This document shows positions 33,234-41,981 of a stretch of DNA of 64,000 nt, piece by piece. The position numbers were made by a program, and so were the translations under genes. Under the pieces are notes generated by a model, which was not told the DNA's origin, made no database searches, and saw nothing but the letters and a program-made list of their open reading frames with translations. Where the stretch lies: NCBI GenBank assembly GCA_965279315.1, contig OZ257145.1:682001-746000 (forward strand), read 5' to 3'. Within the stretch, counting starts at the first letter, position 1. The number at the start of each line of letters is the position of its first letter. This DNA comes from JAPWJZ01 sp965279315. Its GTDB lineage: Bacteria; Pseudomonadota; Alphaproteobacteria; Micavibrionales; UBA2020.

Positions 33234-34477
33234 CCGCTTGCCCCCCGAATGATATCGACGGGATGCAGGCGCGCGGCGCGGCGTGCGGGAATCCATGCGG
33301 CGAAGGCGGCGGAAAGAAGCCCCATGACGCCGCCCGCCGCATAGAGCCAGATGGAACGGAACATGGGAAAGCCATCCATGCGCACCGGCACATCCTTGTT
33401 CAGCGACAGTTTGACGGAGGCGAGGATCTCAACCAGTACCGCCCCGCAAGCCCAGCCCGCCAGCACGCCGATAATGCCGATCACGACCCCCTGAAAGAAG
33501 AAAATACCGACCACGTCGGATTCGGAGAAACCCATCGATTTCAGGATCGCGATATCGCGGTATTTTTCCATGACCGATGACGAGATGATGTTATAGATGC
33601 CGAAACCCGCCACCAGCAGGATGACCGACACCGTCGTGTACATGATTCCGTTCTGCACGACGAACAATTCGAAAATGTTCTGGAACGCTTCCTGCCAGCT
33701 TTCGGCCTTGTAGCGGAATTTGCGTTCCAGCGACGTCGCCACCTGCGGCGCGGAATCGACGTCATCGAGGCGGATATTGATCTGGTTGATCTTGTCGACC
33801 TTGTTCTGCAAGACCTGCACTTTTTTGATATTCGCGTATGACGTGCCGGAATCGACCTGTGTCACGCCGGAATCGAAAACGCCGACCACCTTCATCTGCA
33901 TGATGACGCCGACCGGCGACACCACGTTCAGGCGCGATCCCATGTCGAGGCCGATTTTATCGGCGAGTGCGCGGCCAAGTATGATGCCGTTCGATGTCGT
34001 CATCAGGTTTTCGATCCGGCCCTGCTTCATGTCGCGGGCAAGCTTGCTGGCGTTGCGCTCCAGCCGCGGATCGACGCCGTAAATCGTTGTCGACACATCG
34101 CGCCCGCCATAGCGCAGGAAGGCCTGTCCCGAGGTGATGGGCGAATAGGTAAGGCCGGGCATTTCTTTTAAGCCCTCGACGATCTGCCGGTAATTGCGCA
34201 CGCCTTGTGTTTCTTCCTTCGGCTTCAGCCCGCGGATGACGGTGACCGCACCGGGGTAACGCACCACGACCGGCTGCGCTTCCGGTTCGCGGAATTCGTC
34301 GCTGATCATCACATGCGGATAAGAATCGACAAGGCGCTTGATGAAAAACTGGTGCATGCCCTGCAGCATGCCGGAGATGGCAATGAAGAAGGCGACTCCC
34401 AGCATGACGCCCACGACCGATATCGCGGCCTGGCGTTTGCGGTTTATAAGGTAATGGACGGCGACATACCCGATCAT
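33230..34477 (-). CDS. FtsX-like ABC permease of a tripartite efflux system
   Basis: 415 aa. One N-terminal helix (RQAAISVVGVMLGVAFFIAI), a ~230-residue periplasmic domain and three C-terminal helices ending in RRAARLHPVDIIRGASG. This is the DevC/LolC/MacB-type four-helix permease. The segment KYRDIAILKSMGFSESDV is the cytoplasmic coupling loop. Both ends overlap neighbouring genes by 4 nt. Confidence 0.9.
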   Translation of the reverse strand: MIGYVAVHYLINRKRQAAISVVGVMLGVAFFIAISGMLQGMHQFFIKRLVDSYPHVMISDEFREPEAQPVVVRYPGAVTVIRGLKPKEETQGVRNYRQIVEGLKEMPGLTYSPITSGQAFLRYGGRDVSTTIYGVDPRLERNASKLARDMKQGRIENLMTTSNGIILGRALADKIGLDMGSRLNVVSPVGVIMQMKVVGVFDSGVTQVDSGTSYANIKKVQVLQNKVDKINQINIRLDDVDSAPQVATSLERKFRYKAESWQEAFQNIFELFVVQNGIMYTTVSVILLVAGFGIYNIISSSVMEKYRDIAILKSMGFSESDVVGIFFFQGVVIGIIGVLAGWACGAVLVEILASVKLSLNKDVPVRMDGFPMFRSIWLYAAGGVMGLLSAAFAAWIPARRAARLHPVDIIRGASG

Positions 34478-35445
34478 TTTTTATCTTCGGGTGCGCGGGC
34501 GAGGATGGTGTCGTTTTCCGTGATGCCGGACAGGATTTCGACGACCTTGCCATCCGACTTTCCGGTTTTGACGGGTGTTTTGACGGGTTTTGCGCCCGCA
34601 ATCCAGACGGCGCTGTCGCTCACGGCTTCGGCAGGCACGACCAGCGCATTTTCGGATTTGTCTGTCACCACATTCACCTCGATCGTCATGCCGATCAAAA
34701 GCGGCGTATCGGCGGGCAGGGCGATGCGCACGCGGAAATTCTTGTTCACGGGGTCGCCCTTGGGCGTGATATCGGCAATCGTGCCCTCCAGAACTTGTCC
34801 TGCAATCGCATCCGCCTTCAGCAATGCGGTCTGGCCGCGCTTCACTTTCAGAATATCTTCTTCATCGACATCGGCAGTGATGCGCAGGTTTTTGGTTTCG
34901 CCGAGCCAGAAAACAGTTTGCGCGGGTGATTTCACTTCGCCCGGCTCGATATCGCGCCGCAGGATCACGCCATCGATGGGCGATACCAGCGACATGCGCT
35001 CGATCACCAGTTTCTGGTTGTCGATGCGCGACTGCACTTCATCGTAATTTCCGACCGCGTCATCAAACGCTTTTTTGCTGATATAGCCCTTGTCCAGCAG
35101 GCCCTTGTTACGGTCGAATTCGTTTTTCATCTGCGCAAGGCGGGATTCATATTCCTGCAGCTTCGCGCGTTCCGCCGCGTCATCGGCGCGGGCGAGCATC
35201 TGGCCCTTGGTGACCACGGCGTTGTCATCGACCAGCACCTCGGCATAGCGCGCGGTCAGTTGCGGGGCGACCTGCAGCCAGCTGGTGGGTTCAACCTCGC
35301 CCGTCGCATAGACGGCTTCGAGGATATCCTTGCGGAAGGGTTTCACGGTATCGGCAACGGTTGTGCCCGCGCCGCGGAAATGCAGGAACGCCGCTGCCGC
35401 GGCAAATATCAGGATAATGACGAAGATAATCTTGAGCGCGCGCAT
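34474..35445 (-). CDS. periplasmic adaptor (HlyD/MacA-like)
   Basis: 323 aa from ATG 35445, chosen because AGGGGA lies 8 nt upstream. An N-terminal signal anchor (KIIFVIILIFAAAAAFLHF) is followed by a biotinyl-lipoyl half-motif, a coiled coil (about 75-125, around EYESRLAQMKNEFDRNKGLL), the second lipoyl half with SPIDGVILRRDIEPGE, and a beta-barrel domain. With the permease and ATPase it makes a MacAB or DevBCA-like export system. No outer-membrane TolC gene is adjacent. The C-terminus overlaps the permease start. Confidence 0.9.
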   Translation of the reverse strand: MRALKIIFVIILIFAAAAAFLHFRGAGTTVADTVKPFRKDILEAVYATGEVEPTSWLQVAPQLTARYAEVLVDDNAVVTKGQMLARADDAAERAKLQEYESRLAQMKNEFDRNKGLLDKGYISKKAFDDAVGNYDEVQSRIDNQKLVIERMSLVSPIDGVILRRDIEPGEVKSPAQTVFWLGETKNLRITADVDEEDILKVKRGQTALLKADAIAGQVLEGTIADITPKGDPVNKNFRVRIALPADTPLLIGMTIEVNVVTDKSENALVVPAEAVSDSAVWIAGAKPVKTPVKTGKSDGKVVEILSGITENDTILARAPEDKK

Positions 35446-35520
35446 GATGGGTTCCCCTGCCGTCATTATATAACGCATGACGGAAGAAAATCACGCATGG
35501 CGCATGATAATTATGGAGAA

Positions 35521-37323
35521 TTAGGGTTTCAGACCCTTTTGCTTCGGCTTTGCCGGATCGTTTGGTGCCTTGGCTGTGTCATTCGCGGGCGTGGCATAGC
35601 CGAGTTTGGCGGGTGCGATAGGCGCGTAGCTGACGATTTCCCTGAAATGCGTATGCACGGGGTCCGCATCGGACGACAGTTCCAGTTTTTTCTCGCCAAA
35701 CGCCTTGTCGAGGTAACGGCGGGCGACCAGCGCCTTGCGCGCGTCGCCGAGCGTCAGGTCATGCGCCGCTTCTTCCGCCAGCAGCGCGCCCGACAGCACA
35801 TCCGCCATATGGTCGAGCAGTTTGCGCGCGAAACGCTCGCCGTCCTGCGGATGGGCGCGCAAGTGTATCAGTGCGTTCATCGCTTCCTTCAGCCCCTTGT
35901 CCAGCAGCGTTTTTTCAACGGCGAGTTCGGCGGGCAGCCCGTCGGAAATCTTGCGGATTTTTTCGATGAAAACGTCGTCGCCCGGTTCCTTGCCTACCAC
36001 CATGCGCAGCAGTTCCAGGGCCTGAATATTCGCAGGGCCTTCCCATACCGTCAGCACCATTGAATCGCGGTACTGGCGCGCGGTCGGGAATTCTTCGGTG
36101 TAGCCGTTGCCGCCCACCATTTCGAGCGCTTTTTTCGCGCATTGCACGGCATCCTCCGCCGTGCGGTATTTGGCAAGCGCGGTCGACAGGCGCAGCCATG
36201 TGCGTTGTTCTTCATCCTTCAGCGCGATATCAAAAGTTTTTGCAGCTTCAAACGCCAGCGCCGTTGCGGCTTCGGAACGCACCATCAGGTCGAACAACTC
36301 GTTCTGCACCATCGGGTAATTGATGATTTCCTTGCCGAACGCCTTGCGGTGCGTCGCCCAGCTGGCGGCCTCCAGAAACGCGCGGCGCGTGACGCCGGCG
36401 GCGCCCATGGCATTGTGGATGCGCGAATATTCCAGCGCCTCCATCATGATGCGCAACCCGTGCGGCGGCGGCGCGATTTCGATGACTTCCGCGCCTTCAA
36501 GGTCGATTTCGCCGGTCGCCAGGCCCTTGGTGCCCAGTTTGTCTTTCAACCGGCGGATGTTGTAACTGTTCTGTTCGCCATTCGCGAGATGGCTGGGGAC
36601 AAGGTACAGCCCCAGCCCCTTGCTGCCCGCCGGCGCCCCTTCCGGCCGCGCGGTTGCCAGCGCAAGGCCGGAATTGGCGTTGCTGGTGAACCATTTCAGC
36701 CCGTGCAGCGTGATTTTCCCGCCGTCTTTCTTGGCAATCGTCGTCGTCGCACCGACATCCGACCCGCCATGCAGTTCGGTCGCCCAGGTGCCGCCGGTTT
36801 TGGTCAAACCGTCCATGCGTGTCATTTCATGCAAGTACGCCGCGCGCACATCGGCGGGCGCGAATTTATCCAGCACATAGGCCACCGCGCCCGTCATGGT
36901 GACAGGGCAATGCACGGAAATATCGGATTGCGACAGCATATAGCCCATCGTGAAGCTGAGCAGGTGCGGTTCTGCGTCCTTATCGGCGAACGACAGGCCG
37001 ATGGCACCGCGTTTGTATGCTTCCTGATGCGCATCTTCGTATTTCGCGTTAAAAATCACGCGGCTTTTTTTCTCGCCCAATTTGTTGTGGGTTTCCAGCT
37101 GCGGCGGCGCGACGCGGTCGCTGTAGGAAGCCTGTTCATCGAGCGGCCCGCCCGTGAACGCGCCGAAATCATTCAGGCGGTCGAAGTTGCGTTCCAGCAT
37201 TTCCGGCGCGATGCGTTCCAGGACGCGCTGCGCATTCAGGTCATTTGCAAAAAAATTTTCGCCGCGCGTTTCTTTGGAATAAATTGCGGGCGTTGCGGTT
37301 TTACGGGGTGAAAACGCTGTCAT
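35521..37323 (-). CDS. acyl-CoA dehydrogenase, AidB-like
   Basis: 600 aa from ATG 37323 (MTAFSPRKTATPAIYSKETR); the frame extends further but the upstream part is not dehydrogenase-like. Flavin and substrate segments are GGTWATELHGGSDVGATTT, GLKWFTSNANSGLALATARP and RIHNAMGAAGVTRRAFLEAA, with the AidB-type C-terminal QYRDSMVLTVWEGPANIQAL. AidB relatives are flavoproteins linked to alkylation protection or branched acyl-CoA oxidation. The protein ends in a Lys/Pro tail (PNDPAKPKQKGLKP). It is divergent from a TetR regulator, which probably controls it. Confidence 0.88.
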   Translation of the reverse strand: MTAFSPRKTATPAIYSKETRGENFFANDLNAQRVLERIAPEMLERNFDRLNDFGAFTGGPLDEQASYSDRVAPPQLETHNKLGEKKSRVIFNAKYEDAHQEAYKRGAIGLSFADKDAEPHLLSFTMGYMLSQSDISVHCPVTMTGAVAYVLDKFAPADVRAAYLHEMTRMDGLTKTGGTWATELHGGSDVGATTTIAKKDGGKITLHGLKWFTSNANSGLALATARPEGAPAGSKGLGLYLVPSHLANGEQNSYNIRRLKDKLGTKGLATGEIDLEGAEVIEIAPPPHGLRIMMEALEYSRIHNAMGAAGVTRRAFLEAASWATHRKAFGKEIINYPMVQNELFDLMVRSEAATALAFEAAKTFDIALKDEEQRTWLRLSTALAKYRTAEDAVQCAKKALEMVGGNGYTEEFPTARQYRDSMVLTVWEGPANIQALELLRMVVGKEPGDDVFIEKIRKISDGLPAELAVEKTLLDKGLKEAMNALIHLRAHPQDGERFARKLLDHMADVLSGALLAEEAAHDLTLGDARKALVARRYLDKAFGEKKLELSSDADPVHTHFREIVSYAPIAPAKLGYATPANDTAKAPNDPAKPKQKGLKP

Positions 37324-37390
37324 GGCCTTACATGCTCCATAATGAATTTTACGAATCATGCGCCGCACATGCCGAAAACTCAACCCCCTA

Positions 37391-37413
37391 TTGACGGTAT
37401 ATCTGAACGATGC
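37391..37413 (+). promoter_or_regulatory. candidate promoter between AidB-like and TetR genes
   Basis: TTGACG at 37391-37396 with a possible AAGGAT -10 at 37414 (17-nt spacing), about 60 nt before the TetR start. The 149-nt divergent gap is where a TetR operator for both genes would be expected, but I see no long palindrome. Confidence 0.3.
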
Positions 37414-37472
37414 AAGGATACTAAACAGGGGATGATGCTTAACGGGGTGTGCTACATGGGGAGTTCTACACG

Positions 37473-38093
37473 ATGACTGCCACGCACAAAGCTGATTTAC
37501 AGAAAAAATTCCGCTATCACCACGGCAACCTGCGCGAAGCCGCAATCGCCGCAGCGCTGGAAATTCTGGCGCGAGACGGCGTTGCGGGGCTTTCTCTCCG
37601 CGCGCTCGCCAAGGCAACCGGCGTTACGCCGACCGCCTTCTACGAAAGCCATTTCGGCGACAAGGACGAATTGCTGGCAGCGGTTGCAGAAACCGGTTTC
37701 CAGCGCCTTGCCCTGCAAATGGCGGAAGACGCAACGGGCGTGCCCAGCACGCAGGAACGCATCGAGCGCCTTGCTGTCAGCTATATCCGCTTCGCAACGC
37801 AGAACAAGCCGCTGTTTCAGCTGATGTTCGGCCGCGAATTGTCGGACATGAAACGTTTCCCGACGCTCGCCATGACGGCTGGCAAAAGCTATTCATTGAT
37901 TTCGGCGGCGCTGTCGAAACGCGAACAGGGCGGCGAAGACGCGCGTTTCCTGACCGTTGCGATCTGGAGCCTTTGCCACGGCCTGACCACGCTGGTCGTC
38001 GATGAAAAGCTGAAGCCGGAGCAATTCGGCGTCGATACGACCGAGGCCTTCGTCAAGAAGACCATCGGGTTGTTCGGCAGCCATCTGGCTTAA
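37473..38093 (+). CDS. TetR/AcrR-family transcriptional regulator
   Basis: 206 aa. The N-terminal DNA-binding domain is typical: YHHGNLREAAIAAALEILAR followed by VAGLSLRALAKATGVTPTAF and YESHFGDKDELLAAV. The C-terminal half looks like the WHG-type ligand domain (AIWSLCHGLTTLVVD). GGGGAG lies 9 nt before ATG 37473. Divergent from the AidB-like dehydrogenase, so it probably represses that gene in response to an acyl or lipid ligand (inference). Confidence 0.9.
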   Translation: MTATHKADLQKKFRYHHGNLREAAIAAALEILARDGVAGLSLRALAKATGVTPTAFYESHFGDKDELLAAVAETGFQRLALQMAEDATGVPSTQERIERLAVSYIRFATQNKPLFQLMFGRELSDMKRFPTLAMTAGKSYSLISAALSKREQGGEDARFLTVAIWSLCHGLTTLVVDEKLKPEQFGVDTTEAFVKKTIGLFGSHLA

Positions 38094-38938
38094 GCAAATT
38101 TTTCCAGCAACCGCTGCACCTTGCGCGCATAGGATGCGCCGAACAAACGCGTGTGCACCAGCAGCGGGTACAGGTTGTACAAATCCGCGCGCTGTTCAAA
38201 GAACCCGGGGCGGATCGGGCGGATGTCGTTGTAGCGGTTGAAGAACGTATCGGTAAAGGTCGAGAACAGCTTGATAAACGCAAGCTCGATTTCCGGATCG
38301 GCGTAATAGATTGCAGGGTCAAGGAACGCCGCAATGCGCCCGCGGCAGGCAAGGATATTGCCGCCCCAGACATCGCCGTGCACCAGCGCGGGCTTGGCGT
38401 AGCCCTTCAGCATATCGGGGGCGCGTACTGCGAGCTTTTCGATCGCTTTCATCGTCTTGCCGTCGATCTTGGTTTCCTTCAGCGCCTCGCGCGCCATATA
38501 TAACAGGCGCTGTTCGACGAAGAATGCGGGCCAGTCGGTTGTCTGCGTGTTTGGTTGGCGCAGCGACCCGATCAGCGTGTCACGCTCCAGCCCGTATGTA
38601 TCCGCAGTAATCGAATGCAAATCGGCAAGGATATCGGCGGCGATGCGCTGGCCGGTGTCATCGAGGCCGTACTGCGTTTCCACGAATTCCATCACGATGA
38701 TGTGTTCGTTGCTATAAAACACTGCCGGCACGACAAGACGCGAACGGGTCTTGAGGTAATGGAGCATGAAGGCTTCGGTATCCAAACCCCGCTCCGCCAC
38801 CTTCGCCACCATCACGCGCTTGTTATCAAGGACGATCCGATAAATCTGCGCGTTGTTCGCGGCAGACAGGGGCGCGATCGTGGTGATACGCCCTTTCAGT
38901 TCCTTTTCGACTTCCAGCTTCAGCGCGGGGGTGATCAT
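38090..38938 (-). CDS. fructosamine kinase family protein
   Basis: 282 aa from ATG 38938, which overlaps the upstream phosphatase stop. Kinase-fold landmarks are AKVAERGLDTEAFML, the catalytic LVHGDVWGGNILA and the metal-binding AFLDPAIYYADPEIELAF. These match the fructosamine-3-kinase/YniA family, which phosphorylates glycated amines for deglycation. It is paired with a low-molecular-weight protein tyrosine phosphatase, a pairing also seen elsewhere where a phosphatase removes the sugar phosphate or regulates it. Confidence 0.87.
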   Translation of the reverse strand: MITPALKLEVEKELKGRITTIAPLSAANNAQIYRIVLDNKRVMVAKVAERGLDTEAFMLHYLKTRSRLVVPAVFYSNEHIIVMEFVETQYGLDDTGQRIAADILADLHSITADTYGLERDTLIGSLRQPNTQTTDWPAFFVEQRLLYMAREALKETKIDGKTMKAIEKLAVRAPDMLKGYAKPALVHGDVWGGNILACRGRIAAFLDPAIYYADPEIELAFIKLFSTFTDTFFNRYNDIRPIRPGFFEQRADLYNLYPLLVHTRLFGASYARKVQRLLEKFA

Positions 38939-39393
38939 AGGTTGTGATCCTTCCGTATGGACTTGAGCAATTCTTCGCAGCGTTTGCGCACCAGCGCATA
39001 GACATGTTCGAAATCGGGTTCCGCCCCGTACCACGGGTCAGGAACATCGCCGGATTCGAGGAACATGGCGAGTTTCGCGTGCGGATTTTTCGGGGCGCGG
39101 GTATTGATGATGGAGAAATGGCCATTATCCATCGCAAAAATATAATCGAATTCGGCGTAATCCCTGGCCGATAAATGCCGCGCCTTCTGCCCCGCCAGCG
39201 ACACGCCATATTTCGCCGCTACACGGGCGGAACGCGCATCGGGCGGGTCGCCCACATGGTAACTTTCGGTGCCGGCGGACGCGACCCTGAACTCATCCTC
39301 GAGCCCTGCATCCTCGGCCAGATGGCGGAACACGCCCTCGGCGGTTGGGGAGCGGCAGATATTTCCGGTGCAGACGAATAAAACGCTGATCAC
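38935..39393 (-). CDS. low-molecular-weight protein-tyrosine-phosphatase
   Basis: 152 aa. The catalytic P-loop VLFVCTGNICRSPTAEGVFR lies at the N-terminus (C(X)5RS) and the general acid is in the DVPDPWYG motif. The true start is GTG at 39393 with AAAGGC about 8 nt upstream; the open frame upstream is a shadow of mnmC. It is translationally coupled to the kinase gene. Possible substrates are phosphotyrosine proteins or sugar phosphates. Confidence 0.92.
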   Translation of the reverse strand: MISVLFVCTGNICRSPTAEGVFRHLAEDAGLEDEFRVASAGTESYHVGDPPDARSARVAAKYGVSLAGQKARHLSARDYAEFDYIFAMDNGHFSIINTRAPKNPHAKLAMFLESGDVPDPWYGAEPDFEHVYALVRKRCEELLKSIRKDHNL

Positions 39394-39462
39394 GCTCTTG
39401 CCTTTGACTGCCGCATCTGTGATTCTTGGCGCGGTAACATAACTCCGCGACAGAGATTCATT

Positions 39463-41307
39463 TTGGCATTGAAACCCGCCCGTTTGCAATGGTCCGACGA
39501 CGGCCAGCTGCGTAGCCTCGATTACGGCGATGTGTATTTCCAGCTGAAAAAAGGGCTGGATGAATCGCGCTATGTCTATCTTGACGGCAATAAGCTGCCG
39601 GAGCGGTTTGCCAATGCGGCGGGTGCGTTCCATATCGCGGAAACGGGTTTCGGCAGCGGGCTGAATTTCCTTTTGACGGCGCAATTATTCTCGCAAAAAG
39701 CCCCTGTAGATGCGCGGCTGGTTTATGCCAGCATTGAAAAGCACCCCGTGCAGCGCGCCGACCTTGAAACCATTTATGCGCATTTCGGTGAATTGTCGGC
39801 GTGGTCGCAGCCATTGCTGGAGCAATACCCGCCACTGATCGAAGGTTTCCATACGCTGCATTTCATGGGCGGGCGCGTGACATTGATATTGCTGTTCGGC
39901 GATATCGCGGATGTTCTGCCGCAATTGCAGGGAAAATTCGACGCCTGGCATCTGGACGGTTTCGCCCCAAAATACAATCCCGATATGTGGACCGAAGATG
40001 TTTACGCGCAAGTGGCGGCGCGCACGAAAGCAGGCGGCACGGTCGCTTCGTTTTCATCGGCAGGTCATGTGCGGCGCGGATTGGCGGCGGCGGGCTTTGC
40101 GGTCAAAAAGGTCAAAGGTTTCGGTTTTAAATGGAGCAGCACGACGGCGGTGAAGCCGGGGGAAGCGGCGGCTGTTCCGGCGCATAAAAAAATCGCCGTG
40201 CTGGGGGCGGGCATTGCGGGCTGTAGTGCCGCCCATGCGCTGGCGATACGCGGCCATGCGGTGACATTGATAGACCGGCATGGCGGTGCGGCGCAGGAAA
40301 CATCGGGTAATCCTGTCGGTATTGTTTACCCGAAGCTGACGGCAGATGCGTCGCCGATGGGGTCTTATCATGCCCATGCCTTCAGCTTCACACGAAGCCT
40401 GCTGGCTGAATTGAAGCTGCCATCCTGGCGTGCGTGCGGCGTCACGCATCTGGATATGGATGAGGCCGGCGCGCAAAAAACCACGCAGATATTAAACAAT
40501 AACGAATTTCCGGGCGAATACGCGCAATTGTGTGAAGACGGATATCACCAGCCCATGGCAGGGTTCCTATCGCCTCCCGAATTTTGTGCGCAGCTTGCCG
40601 CACACCCGAATATAACGAAGCATTTCACGGCATCGATTGAAAATATCGAGCAGGTCGCCGATGGCTGGAAAATTCTGGGTGCGGTTTACGATACAGTTGT
40701 GGTTGCTTTTGGTAATAACAGTAAAAAAATTTCGCAAATAAGCTGGCTGCCGCTGCAATCGCTGCGCGGGCAGATCACGATGCTGAAACCCACTGCCGCA
40801 TCAGCCTCTCTCGATAAAGTGATTTGCCATGAGGGGTATATTACGCCGCTGCAGGACGGGCTCCACTGCATTGGCGCGACGTTTCAAAAGGAAGATGCGG
40901 ACACCCCCGCGACACGGCCCGCCGACGACCTTGAAAACCTGGGGAGCCTGAATGCGCACCTGCCCCAGTTCGGGTTCGACGCCATGCATATCGCCGGTAG
41001 CCGCAGCGGATACCGCGCCACAACGCCGGACAAATTGCCGATGGCAGGGGCATGTGCTGATTACGCTGCCTATGTCGCGGCAAACCCGCAGGTACGGGGC
41101 GGTGCAGACGCCAATGAAACGCCGCGCATGCGGGGATTATATATTTCTACCGGTTTTGGCGCACATGGCATGACGGGCGCGCCGCTGGCAGGAGAAATTA
41201 TAGCGGCGGATATTTCTGGTGATCCATTGCCCGTTCCCGCCGACCTTGCCGGGCGGCTGCTGCCGGAACGCTTTATCCTGCGGGCATTGAAGCGGAAAGA
41301 GATTTAA
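39463..41307 (+). CDS. mnmC: bifunctional tRNA mnm5s2U biosynthesis protein MnmC
   Basis: 614 aa, both halves present. The N-terminal methyltransferase (MnmC2/MnmD) has AETGFGSGLNFL (SAM loop) and HLDGFAPKYNPDMW. The C-terminal oxidase (MnmC1) begins with the FAD motif VLGAGIAGCSAAHALAIRGH and has SGNPVGIVYPKL, and ends with ISTGFGAHGMTGAPLAGEII. It completes the 5-methylaminomethyl-2-thiouridine at tRNA wobble positions. The frame begins with TTG at 39463; no good Shine-Dalgarno is visible, so the start is tentative. It is divergent from the phosphatase gene. Confidence 0.93.
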   Translation: MALKPARLQWSDDGQLRSLDYGDVYFQLKKGLDESRYVYLDGNKLPERFANAAGAFHIAETGFGSGLNFLLTAQLFSQKAPVDARLVYASIEKHPVQRADLETIYAHFGELSAWSQPLLEQYPPLIEGFHTLHFMGGRVTLILLFGDIADVLPQLQGKFDAWHLDGFAPKYNPDMWTEDVYAQVAARTKAGGTVASFSSAGHVRRGLAAAGFAVKKVKGFGFKWSSTTAVKPGEAAAVPAHKKIAVLGAGIAGCSAAHALAIRGHAVTLIDRHGGAAQETSGNPVGIVYPKLTADASPMGSYHAHAFSFTRSLLAELKLPSWRACGVTHLDMDEAGAQKTTQILNNNEFPGEYAQLCEDGYHQPMAGFLSPPEFCAQLAAHPNITKHFTASIENIEQVADGWKILGAVYDTVVVAFGNNSKKISQISWLPLQSLRGQITMLKPTAASASLDKVICHEGYITPLQDGLHCIGATFQKEDADTPATRPADDLENLGSLNAHLPQFGFDAMHIAGSRSGYRATTPDKLPMAGACADYAAYVAANPQVRGGADANETPRMRGLYISTGFGAHGMTGAPLAGEIIAADISGDPLPVPADLAGRLLPERFILRALKRKEI

Positions 41308-41981
41308 ACCCGCGTCACGCGCATATCGACAGGCAGCGTCTTGTCGCTGACGGGTTCGAACGTGTTCGCATAGGCAGGCATAAAACGGAAATCCCACCAT
41401 TCCTGCGGCAACGGCAAAATTTCGCGGCCAGCGTCATTCGCGGCCTCGACCATCGCATCTTCCAAAAGTTTGCGGTGCGCCAGCACGGCGGACGACAGTT
41501 TGGTATAATTGCGGGCGGCGGGATTATTGGCGGGGTCGGTTGTCAAATGGTCGAAAGACGTGCCCATATCGACCTGATCGCCGTTTTCGGTCAGCAGGAT
41601 AATGTCTATGGCCATGCCGCGCGGGTGGCCGCCTTTGCCCGGCGGCGATAGCAGGCGGTTCGGTTCCTGCAGCCAATGCGGGTTGGCCTTCACGATATCG
41701 GTTTCGGCCATCAGCGCCTGTGCCTCGATCGTGCGCAGGCAATCTTTCAATTCAAAAATATAGCCGCTTTTTTCAAAGCAGATATCGGCCGCGCGCAGGA
41801 TGATGGGCGCCAGTTCGCGGTGGCACCACATTTTCGCTTCAGGGCGATAAATGCCTACCTTGAAAATATTGTCGGGATGGTTCGGCTGCGCATAGACGAC
41901 GTCGATTTTTACAGGATGCCGCGTGACAAAGCCGCCAAGGTCGACAAGGTCGCCCGGATAAATTTTTGTCAGTTCGTCCAT
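41304..41981 (-). CDS. M15-family D-Ala-D-Ala dipeptidase-like protein (VanX-type) with altered zinc site
   Basis: 225 aa. The VanX/DdpX landmarks are GGHPRGMAID with His119 and Asp126 as zinc ligands, and QEWWDFRF, where Glu194 is the catalytic base. In the family the motif is EWWH and the His is the third zinc ligand; here Asp197 stands in its place. There is no signal peptide. It may still hydrolyse dipeptides if Asp binds zinc, or may be a degenerate member. It overlaps the end of mnmC by 4 nt and abuts the ThDP enzyme gene upstream. Confidence 0.8.
   Translation of the reverse strand: MDELTKIYPGDLVDLGGFVTRHPVKIDVVYAQPNHPDNIFKVGIYRPEAKMWCHRELAPIILRAADICFEKSGYIFELKDCLRTIEAQALMAETDIVKANPHWLQEPNRLLSPPGKGGHPRGMAIDIILLTENGDQVDMGTSFDHLTTDPANNPAARNYTKLSSAVLAHRKLLEDAMVEAANDAGREILPLPQEWWDFRFMPAYANTFEPVSDKTLPVDMRVTRV

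Noticed and set aside
37324..37617. 98-codon N-terminal extension of the AidB-like protein
   Set aside because: It crosses the divergent promoter region and overlaps the TetR gene, and it does not look like dehydrogenase sequence.
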